A stretch of DNA of 6,226 bases. Source: an uncultured Ruminococcus sp. (lineage in GTDB: Bacteria; Bacillota; Clostridia; Oscillospirales; Ruminococcaceae). The translations under genes were made by a program, and so were the position numbers. The notes beneath the pieces were generated by a model, which worked only from the letters and a program-made list of their open reading frames with translations, did no database searches and was not told the origin of the DNA. The DNA is taken from positions 1 through 6,226 of the forward strand of contig CAJTOG010000084.1 of the NCBI GenBank assembly GCA_910577575.1. Direction: 5' to 3'. Below, piece after piece: positions 1 to 6,226 of the stretch (positions are counted from its first letter, which is position 1; each line of letters opens with the position of its first letter).

Positions 1-954
1 GTAGGTATTTCCGCAACATTTGAAATAACTCAGCAGTATTCGTCATGGGGCTGGGGAGGATTTTCTCCTGAAACACATACAGAGGAAATAACCGGCACAG
101 GTACAGGAATAGTAATGACCGAAGACGGATATATTATAACAAACGCACACGTTATCTATACTACTGATTATAATGCAGGTGAGGCTAAATCTGCTTCTGT
201 TCTTTTCAGTGACAAAAAGGAATATGAAGCAAAGATTATTGCATATGATGTAGAAACAGACCTTGCTGTATTGAAAGTAGATGAAACAGGATTCACTCCC
301 GCAACATTCGGAAACAGCGATGAGCTCAGAGTCGGCGAACTTGTTATTGCGGTCGGAAACCCTCTTGGATTTGAACTTTTCGGTTCAGTCACAAGCGGTA
401 TTGTTTCAGCACTCAACCGTGAAATTTCAATAAATGAAAAAAATATGACTCTTATTCAGACTGACGCCGCTATAAACAGCGGTAACTCCGGCGGACCCCT
501 CCTTAACAGCTGTGGTCAGGTTATCGGTATAAACTCCGCCAAAATGTCATCAAGCTACGGTTCAGCCAGTGTTGAAGGTCTTGGATTTGCTATCCCAATC
601 AACGACGCAAAAATTATTATAGATGATTTAATAAACAACGGATATGTAAGCGGCAGACCCCAGATTGGCATCACAACCGTTGATATTGATGAAGCATATT
701 CAAGTTATCTCGGACTTCCTATGGGAGTATATGTCCGTTCAATCGCAGAAAACAGTGCTGCTGAAGAAGCGGGTATAAGAATAGGCGATGTTATTATCGG
801 AATAAACGATGAAGCAATTACTTCGGCAGACGAACTGAATGCTGTTAAAAATCAACTCAAAGCCGGTGATACAATAACTCTTAAAATTTATCGTGATGGT
901 GAAGATATTGACATTTCACTTGTACTCCATGATGCAAATGAAGAAATGCATTAA
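1..954 (+). CDS. htrA: HtrA/DegP-family trypsin-like serine protease with one PDZ domain (5' end missing)
   Basis: This is an envelope quality-control protease that degrades misfolded exported proteins; family members are usually anchored by one N-terminal membrane segment and act outside the membrane. The reading frame is open from base 1, so the start, cytoplasmic tail and membrane anchor lie upstream; 317 residues are visible. An ATG at 115 lies inside the conserved GTGTGIVMTEDGYIITNAHV block and is not the start. The catalytic triad is intact: His in NAHV (codon 148-150), Asp in ETDLAVLKV (259-261) and Ser in GNSGGP (487-489). The protease domain runs to about base 640. A single PDZ domain follows from about 652 (GRPQIGI) to 940, with a typical AEEAGIRIGDVIIGIND core. 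The gene converges on addA and ends at a terminator. The family is certain; which HtrA paralogue it is cannot be told, so the symbol is generic. Confidence 0.95.
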   Translation, partial: VGISATFEITQQYSSWGWGGFSPETHTEEITGTGTGIVMTEDGYIITNAHVIYTTDYNAGEAKSASVLFSDKKEYEAKIIAYDVETDLAVLKVDETGFTPATFGNSDELRVGELVIAVGNPLGFELFGSVTSGIVSALNREISINEKNMTLIQTDAAINSGNSGGPLLNSCGQVIGINSAKMSSSYGSASVEGLGFAIPINDAKIIIDDLINNGYVSGRPQIGITTVDIDEAYSSYLGLPMGVYVRSIAENSAAEEAGIRIGDVIIGINDEAITSADELNAVKNQLKAGDTITLKIYRDGEDIDISLVLHDANEEMH

Positions 955-1000
955 GTTCAATGCAAAACAAGAAATTTCCACCTCTCCTTTCTAATAAAGC

Positions 1001-1037
1001 AAAAAGGCCGGCTTATAAAAAGTCGGTCTTTTTGTTT
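1001..1037 (+). terminator. Intrinsic terminator between the converging protease and addA genes
   Basis: A 14-base stem pairs 1001-1014 (AAAAAGGCCGGCTT) with 1020-1033 (AAGTCGGTCTTTTT) around a five-base loop, followed by GTTT. In the plus-strand transcript all 14 positions pair, two as G-U wobbles (1007 with 1027, and 1011 with 1023). It begins 46 bases after the protease stop codon, as expected for its terminator. Read on the minus strand just past the addA stop, the same hairpin has A-C mismatches at those two positions but still ends in CCTTTTTGCTTT, so it may also stop addBA transcripts less efficiently. The structure is seen directly; bidirectional use is inference. Confidence 0.87.
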
Positions 1038-4000
1038 CATTCTATAATAATTTCCTTTTCAAGTTCAATCGAATAAAGTGAAAGTCCCTTAACCTTCTTT
1101 TCCGTTATAAGCTCAACAGCAGATTTATAAAGCATAAGCTGATTCTTGTATCGTTCTGCAAGTTTATCTGCTGACAGACCCCTGTCGGACTTATAATCAA
1201 CTACAACAATTCCGTCAGATTCTTCATACATAATATCTATAATACCTTTAATCATGTTATCGGAGTTTTTAAGTTTTTCAAGGACAGGACTTTTGAAATC
1301 AAGCTGTGATGCTGCTATCATAAACTTTCTCTCACGTTCATAGCTTAAAGCAGATTTTATTTTTCTATAAAGTTCACTTTCAAAAAATGCTTTTACTTTT
1401 TTAGGCTTAACGCATTTTGCCTGCTCCTTTGTAATAAATCCCTTATTTACCAGATTTTCAATTTCAGCAGCTGCATCTTCAGATGCTTTTTCAAAATCAC
1501 AATACTGAAAAAACGTATGTATTGCCGTACCTCTTTCTGCACCTGTAAGCTTACTGCCTGACAATAAAAATTCCGGACGCTGTAAATGGAAATCAAAAGA
1601 TTCAGTTTCATTTATTTTCTTGGTAATCTGCGTTACACTGAGTTTAGCTGTCATTTCCGAAAGGGTTCTGTCATAAACGCTGTTTATTATACTGCGGAGG
1701 TTATCAACTATACTGTCATCAGCCTTTGCCGGTATAAACCCATCATTATTTTCCAAAAGCATTTTCTCCCTGCCTGTAACAAGTTCATAATCAAAAAGTT
1801 TTTCATTTCTGTCGGGTATAGGATAATCAAATTCAGAATCTATACCTATAAGTTCAGCAATCGCAGGAAATTCACCGTGCATCATAAGACAAATCCATAA
1901 CCAGTCCGAAAAGCTTCCTGCTTCAGAAACAGCTTCTCTTACACTTCCATTATTAACAACATATTTCTCAATAAGCTTTTTAACTCTGCTGACTGAAGAA
2001 GCATTGCAGTTCAGGTTTATAAAAAGCTGCTGTTTTGCACGTGTAAGTCCTACATAAAGCAGTCGCATTTCCTCGCTTCTTGAATCCCGTCTGTCATTTT
2101 CCATAAGCATAGTATGCTGAAAAGTCCTGTATTTGCGGACAAATTTCTTATCATAAAGAATAAAGCCTATTTCACCATCATCACTGCATATTACATTATC
2201 ACTGTGCTTATTGAATCCTGATGACAATTCACAAATAAATACAAATGGATATTCAAGACCCTTTGATTTATGAAATGTCTGTACTCTTATATAATCACCC
2301 GTTGATGAAGATGCATTCCCCTGTTTATAATCATCATTTTCAAGTATTCTGTCAATATGACGCAAAAATCCGCTAAGACCTCCACTGCCATCTGATGCTG
2401 CAAAAGCTTCATAATTACGTGCATACTGTATAAGCAGACGAAGATTCGCCCTTTTCCTGTCTCCATCACTGTAAAGTTGCATAACAGAAATAAAATCAGT
2501 TGTATCATAGATTGAGTTTATAAGCTCACCTATAGTCATGGTTATCGAATTAAGCCGGAAACTTTCAATTGATTTAAGAAATTCGTCGCAACGTTCCGAA
2601 AGCTTAACATCAAAATCCGGATAATCGCCTGAAACAATTCCGATAAGCAAAGGATAAAGAGATTTTTTATTGTCAAATGATTTGATATATGCAAGTTCTT
2701 CAACACTGAATGTATACATTGGAGAAACCATTACAGATGCCATGGGAATATCTTGAAGCGGATTTGCTATGATACGCAGAATATCAATAAGCACTGATAT
2801 TTCACGTGATTTCAGATATCCCTTTTCTTCGCTTCCTTTTGCCGAAATACCACGCTTTTCAAGAGCGTCAACATAAAGTTTTATATATCTGTTTTTACGG
2901 ATAAGTATTGTAAAATCTGAAGGTCTGCATGGTCTCAGTGTTCCATCGGATTCTTTTACCTCAATACCGTTACTGAGCATTTCTGCAATTCTTTCCGCTG
3001 TAAATTCAGCCTCCGGACTTTCAATAATAATATCATCATCTGAATTGCTGTCGTCAGTTTCCTCACTGTCATTTTCAACACTTTCTGAATTAAGAAATGT
3101 TATATGAGTTGTTCTATCAGATGTATCATTTTCTGAATAATGAACAGAACCGAAATAAAGCATTTCCTTTTCATTATAATCAATATCACCGCATTCTTCC
3201 GTCATAATTTCACTGAAAACAAAATTAACAAAATTAATAACTTCCGGCGAACTTCTGAAATTCTTGTTAAGTAAAATATACTGATTCGGTTCACTGCTGT
3301 CTGCCGAATATGCAGTTGAATTGTTCATTGTGCTGATAAAATTTTTCGGATTTGCAAGCCTGAAACGGTAAATCGACTGCTTTACATCTCCGACAACAAA
3401 TGCATTATCACCATACATCGGATTATTTTCAGGGTCAAGTTTATAATTTTTGGAAAGAAGCTTGAAAATCAAATCTTCTTTATTATTTGAGTCCTGATAT
3501 TCATCAACCATGATTATATCATAGTATTCAGCAATCTGTCTTGCAATTTCAGACTGCACTATATTTCCGTTTTTGTCATAATCAACAAGAAGCTCCAAAG
3601 CAAGCCGTTCTCCGTCATCAAAACTTATTGAATTTTTACTGCATTTCTTTTCCCAAACAATCTGACGAAATTTTTCTACAGCCTCTGTAAGCAGTTCCGT
3701 AACATATCCTGTTTCATAAAAATCACTTTCAGCAGATATAAGCACTGTAGCGGATGATTTGACTATGTCTTTTAATTTTTTTCTCTTAGCTAAACATATA
3801 CCCCATACAGCTTTATCATCAGCCCTGAAACCTTTGAAATCCTCAAAGGCACATATAAACGAGTATTCAGCTTCAGTCGGCATACGACGTTCTTCAGCAA
3901 TATCATATAACAGTTTTGTTCTTTTATAATCATTATTTATTTTGTCCGTTGCCTTTTTAGCCTTTGCAGATTCAGAATCTTCACAGACATCTTTAATCAG

Positions 4001-4687
4001 TTTCTGATTTTCTTTTGAAAGATTCAAAGCAGTTCTTATTTTTTTTAGCATATTTTCAAAAAATCTATTATAATATACTGAATCACAGAAATCCTTTTTA
4101 TATTCAAAAACAGTCTTTTTCAGCCAGTCCCGACTTATTGCAACTGATGAAAGAAATTTATCAACACTGAGTATCAGATTTACAAGAGGTTTATGGTCTT
4201 TCATGCAAAATCTGTCATAAAGAACAGAAATTTTTTCATAATCATTTTTGCTGTACCAGTCAAACAATTCTTCAATAGCCTGAGATTTTATAACTTTTTC
4301 ATCAGCTTCATCAAGAACCGAAAAACCTGATGTTATGCCCTGTTCTGTTATATTATCCCTGAGCAATTCAAAACAGAATGAATTTATTGTAGAAATTCTG
4401 GCATTTTGTAAAAGTGCCTGCTGTTTCAGAAGATATTTATCGTGTGGCTGTTCACTTATCATCTCACGTATTTTCCTATCAAGACGTTTTTTCATTTCCG
4501 CAGCAGCGTCATTTGTAAAAGTTACAACAATAATTCTGTCCGCTCTTACATTCAAAATCGGGTCTGAAATAATATGTGCAAGTCTTTCAGTAAGAACAGC
4601 GGTTTTTCCGCTTCCTGCTGCTGCTGATACAATAATTGAAGAATTTCTTGCATCTATTGCATCCTGTTGTTGTTTTGTAAAATTCAT
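1037..4687 (-). CDS. addA: AddA, ATP-dependent helicase-nuclease subunit A
   Basis: AddA is the motor and one of two nucleases of the AddAB complex, which resects DNA double-strand ends so that RecA can load for recombinational repair. The 1216-residue protein is of normal family length. The superfamily 1A helicase motifs are all present in order: Q motif FTKQQQDAI (3-11), Walker A AAAGSGKT (22-29), motif Ia VVTFTNDAAAEM (54-65), Walker B/II VDEYQDS (394-400), III GDVKQSIYRFR (433-443), IV NKNFRSSPEV (474-483), V QTFHKSKGLEYP (803-814), VI YVGLTRAK (878-885). The C-terminal RecB-type nuclease has RGTAIH (His 1057), GIIDIM (Asp 1151), VVVDYKSD (Asp 1164, Lys 1166) and QLMLY (1183-1187), so both activities should be intact. 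The ATG at 4687 directly precedes the Q motif and has a strong ribosome binding site 8 bases upstream. It overlaps the addB stop by four bases. An acidic insert lies at residues 535-552. The gene ends in TGA just before the shared terminator. Confidence 0.98.
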   Translation of the reverse strand: MNFTKQQQDAIDARNSSIIVSAAAGSGKTAVLTERLAHIISDPILNVRADRIIVVTFTNDAAAEMKKRLDRKIREMISEQPHDKYLLKQQALLQNARISTINSFCFELLRDNITEQGITSGFSVLDEADEKVIKSQAIEELFDWYSKNDYEKISVLYDRFCMKDHKPLVNLILSVDKFLSSVAISRDWLKKTVFEYKKDFCDSVYYNRFFENMLKKIRTALNLSKENQKLIKDVCEDSESAKAKKATDKINNDYKRTKLLYDIAEERRMPTEAEYSFICAFEDFKGFRADDKAVWGICLAKRKKLKDIVKSSATVLISAESDFYETGYVTELLTEAVEKFRQIVWEKKCSKNSISFDDGERLALELLVDYDKNGNIVQSEIARQIAEYYDIIMVDEYQDSNNKEDLIFKLLSKNYKLDPENNPMYGDNAFVVGDVKQSIYRFRLANPKNFISTMNNSTAYSADSSEPNQYILLNKNFRSSPEVINFVNFVFSEIMTEECGDIDYNEKEMLYFGSVHYSENDTSDRTTHITFLNSESVENDSEETDDSNSDDDIIIESPEAEFTAERIAEMLSNGIEVKESDGTLRPCRPSDFTILIRKNRYIKLYVDALEKRGISAKGSEEKGYLKSREISVLIDILRIIANPLQDIPMASVMVSPMYTFSVEELAYIKSFDNKKSLYPLLIGIVSGDYPDFDVKLSERCDEFLKSIESFRLNSITMTIGELINSIYDTTDFISVMQLYSDGDRKRANLRLLIQYARNYEAFAASDGSGGLSGFLRHIDRILENDDYKQGNASSSTGDYIRVQTFHKSKGLEYPFVFICELSSGFNKHSDNVICSDDGEIGFILYDKKFVRKYRTFQHTMLMENDRRDSRSEEMRLLYVGLTRAKQQLFINLNCNASSVSRVKKLIEKYVVNNGSVREAVSEAGSFSDWLWICLMMHGEFPAIAELIGIDSEFDYPIPDRNEKLFDYELVTGREKMLLENNDGFIPAKADDSIVDNLRSIINSVYDRTLSEMTAKLSVTQITKKINETESFDFHLQRPEFLLSGSKLTGAERGTAIHTFFQYCDFEKASEDAAAEIENLVNKGFITKEQAKCVKPKKVKAFFESELYRKIKSALSYERERKFMIAASQLDFKSPVLEKLKNSDNMIKGIIDIMYEESDGIVVVDYKSDRGLSADKLAERYKNQLMLYKSAVELITEKKVKGLSLYSIELEKEIIIE

Positions 4688-6226
4688 TCTGTTTTCCCTC
4701 CCTTTTTATCCTTAGCATTTTCAGATTTGCCAAGAAGTCTTTCGGATTCTTTAATTTTGTCTGCATCAGATTCGCGGAAGACTGTTCCGTCACCATTACC
4801 GCATATATCAACAAATTCACAATACTTACAATAAAGTTTTTTTCTGTTAAGAAGCGGAACAGCCTCTATGCTTCCGCTGTACATTGATTCTGCCGCATCT
4901 ATAAGGTGCTGATAGACAAAATTTTTAAGGTCGTTCATTAATTCTCCGGATATTACAGAAGAACATCTTGAATCATATGAACCCTTTGATGTAAGCTTTG
5001 CAGGGATAAAACGTCCGCCTATACCATGCTCCATAGACTCAAGAACATTTTTATCATCAATCAGAAGTCCTGTCGTTTTCAGTTTTGAATCAACTGCACT
5101 CTGATTATATGACAGAATTTTCATATCATCGGGTTTCAAATCATCCATACTCACAGGCGTATAAAGAACACCGGCAGGAACAAAGCCATCATACAATGCA
5201 CCTTTATCAACTGCTGCAAAAAGATATATGAGCATCTGTAGATTAAGACCGTCAGCAAGTGTATGTTCATCAATCTTCTTGATGCTACTTTTATAATCAA
5301 CAATTCTTATATATTCCGAACCGCCGATTTTACAGGTATCAACACGGTCAACTATTCCGCCGAATCTCAGTTTCTTATTCTTGCCAAAGTTCAGACGTAC
5401 AGAATGACTTTCCTTCAAATCAAGTTCAAAGGCATCTGGAACAAAATCACTCATCATAAGAGCCTGCTGCATATGCATGAAAACACTGATAAGTTGTTCA
5501 ATAAGTTTATTGAACAAAAGTTCAAAGCGTGGAGTCTTGGCAAAATCCCCTGCCATTCTCTCATTACGGTATTTCAAAGCTTCTGCATTTATTTCTTCGG
5601 AAAGCTGCTGATGGGTAAGAATTATAAAATCATCTTTCTTATGCGAATTAAGAACGGCAAAAAAACAATTATGGGTAAGTTCGCCGGCTACACGCATATC
5701 AAGGTCCATTTTTTCAGTTTTTTTCAGATGCAGACAGGATTTGCAAAAATACATGAAGTGACATTTATTATAATCCTCAACATTTGTAGGAGTAAGATAA
5801 AGCGGATTGAAACTTTTAAGTTTTTCCATAACTTTTGTTTCTATATGATAATCTCTGCTTTTGCCCGACTTGCTTAAAGCGGTTTCAATACGCTTGTTAT
5901 ATAAATCATCTGAACGTAGAAGTTTTTCAATTGAAGCAGTTGCGGTATTGTTCATTGTCCTGTCCTGCATATAATGATAATATGCAGCGTGCATGGTTAC
6001 AGCATAAAAATCAGGTGAAAGCTGTTCTTCTGTAATCAGAAGATTTTCACTGAACATCTTCTGAATCTGGTCAATAATCTGAGCCGGAAATTTCATCTCC
6101 CCCTTTAAGTCAGAACGTGGATATGTAAGATAAAGCCTGTCCGAAGCAGACGAAAGAGCTTTATACACAATAAGTCTTTCCGAAGCAACAAGTTCTGAAA
6201 GGGTACGGGAAATTTCAATTCCCTGA
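4684..6226 (-). CDS. addB: AddB, helicase-nuclease subunit B with iron-sulfur nuclease domain (5' end missing)
   Basis: AddB is the partner of AddA; in Bacillus AddB the N-terminal helicase fold is an inactive motor involved in Chi recognition, and the C-terminal nuclease cuts the other strand. The frame is open to the right window edge, leaving about 513 residues, roughly half of a usual AddB. A GTG at 6168 is internal, because homologous-looking sequence (GIEISRTLSELVASERLIVYKALSS) continues upstream. Numbering from that GTG codon as residue 1, the degenerate motif VI is at 2-16. The nuclease has His 166 (GELTH), Asp 274 (GGIVDRVD), Asp 291 and Lys 293 (VDYKSS) and QMLIY (311-315). The cluster cysteines are Cys 136 (NKCHFMYF) and Cys 447, 450 and 456 (CX2CX5C), the known AddB iron-sulfur pattern. 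It ends in a lysine-rich tail and TGA overlapping the addA ATG. Its promoter is outside the window. Confidence 0.97.
   Translation of the reverse strand, partial: QGIEISRTLSELVASERLIVYKALSSASDRLYLTYPRSDLKGEMKFPAQIIDQIQKMFSENLLITEEQLSPDFYAVTMHAAYYHYMQDRTMNNTATASIEKLLRSDDLYNKRIETALSKSGKSRDYHIETKVMEKLKSFNPLYLTPTNVEDYNKCHFMYFCKSCLHLKKTEKMDLDMRVAGELTHNCFFAVLNSHKKDDFIILTHQQLSEEINAEALKYRNERMAGDFAKTPRFELLFNKLIEQLISVFMHMQQALMMSDFVPDAFELDLKESHSVRLNFGKNKKLRFGGIVDRVDTCKIGGSEYIRIVDYKSSIKKIDEHTLADGLNLQMLIYLFAAVDKGALYDGFVPAGVLYTPVSMDDLKPDDMKILSYNQSAVDSKLKTTGLLIDDKNVLESMEHGIGGRFIPAKLTSKGSYDSRCSSVISGELMNDLKNFVYQHLIDAAESMYSGSIEAVPLLNRKKLYCKYCEFVDICGNGDGTVFRESDADKIKESERLLGKSENAKDKKGGKTE
4696..4703 (-). promoter_or_regulatory. 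Ribosome binding site of addA, inside the end of addB
   Basis: Read on the minus strand, AGGGAGGG is followed by an eight-base spacer (AAAACAGA) and the addA ATG. It contains a full GGAGG core at ideal distance, which fixes the addA start. The same bases encode the last residues of AddB (KKGGKTE), so the site is embedded in the upstream coding sequence and suits coupled or independent re-initiation at the ATGA overlap. Confidence 0.9.

Noticed and set aside
115..117. ATG as the start codon of the protease.
   Set aside because: It would begin inside the conserved strand just before the catalytic His and remove the first part of the protease fold; the frame is open upstream to base 1.
168..416. 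An 82-codon minus-strand frame inside the protease gene.
   Set aside because: It is antisense to the catalytic domain, with no family resemblance or start signal.
394..653. Several AGCGG pentamers (394-398, 478-482, 649-653 and others), the Chi sequence of Bacillus subtilis AddAB.
   Set aside because: A five-base word is expected by chance several times in 6 kb, and Chi differs between species; nothing here shows it is Chi in this organism.
850..990. A GAAAGGAGAGGTGG sequence on the minus strand (about 977-990) followed by a TTG, suggesting a small antisense gene at the end of the protease gene.
   Set aside because: The frame is only about 30 codons, starts at TTG, overlaps the protease frame and lies downstream of the addA stop and terminator; a chance purine run is more likely.
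4335..4715. A 126-codon plus-strand frame opposite the start of addA.
   Set aside because: It covers the antisense of the AddA Walker A region; the Cys/Ser/Leu-rich product is a shadow of conserved helicase codons.
5263..5877. A 204-codon open frame on the plus strand, antisense to addB.
   Set aside because: It lies wholly inside the well-supported addB frame, has no recognisable domain or good ribosome binding site, and its Phe/Ile/Lys-rich composition is what antisense of AT-rich coding sequence gives.
6166..6168. GTG as the start codon of addB.
   Set aside because: The frame stays open to the window edge with AddB-like sequence, and a start here would remove the N-terminal half of the protein.

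Overview
The window looks like a stretch of chromosome from a low-GC Gram-positive bacterium, most likely a clostridial anaerobe of the Ruminococcus/Oscillospiraceae type. The reasons are AT-rich coding sequence with many A/T-ending codons, a strong GGAGG-type ribosome binding site, and an AddAB-type (not RecBCD) recombination nuclease in the order addB-addA. The taxonomic call is inference from style and gene content; no rRNA or other marker is present.

Layout: (1) Bases 1-954, plus strand: the 3' part of an HtrA/DegP-family serine protease gene, cut by the left window edge, with an intact His-Asp-Ser triad and one C-terminal PDZ domain. (2) Bases 955-1036: an 82-base gap between converging genes, holding a good intrinsic terminator. 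(3) Bases 1037-4687, minus strand: complete addA, the helicase-nuclease subunit of the AddAB double-strand-break repair enzyme. (4) Bases 4684-6226, minus strand: the C-terminal part of addB, cut by the right window edge, with its nuclease domain and the four iron-sulfur cluster cysteines. addB and addA overlap by four bases (ATGA), so they are one transcription and translation unit.

How the genes work together: AddA and AddB form one heterodimer that resects DNA double-strand ends, using an ATP-driven motor in AddA and one nuclease domain in each subunit, to produce 3' single strands for RecA. The protease is an unrelated envelope quality-control enzyme that simply converges on the addBA operon; nothing suggests a functional link.

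Over 98% of the window is coding and explained by these three genes. I found no RNA gene, mobile element, CRISPR array or sign of an undescribed system. The findings are details of familiar genes: extra cysteines by the AddB cluster, the AddB motor remnant, an acidic insert in AddA, the coupled gene junction, a strand-biased terminator and an aromatic segment in the protease.
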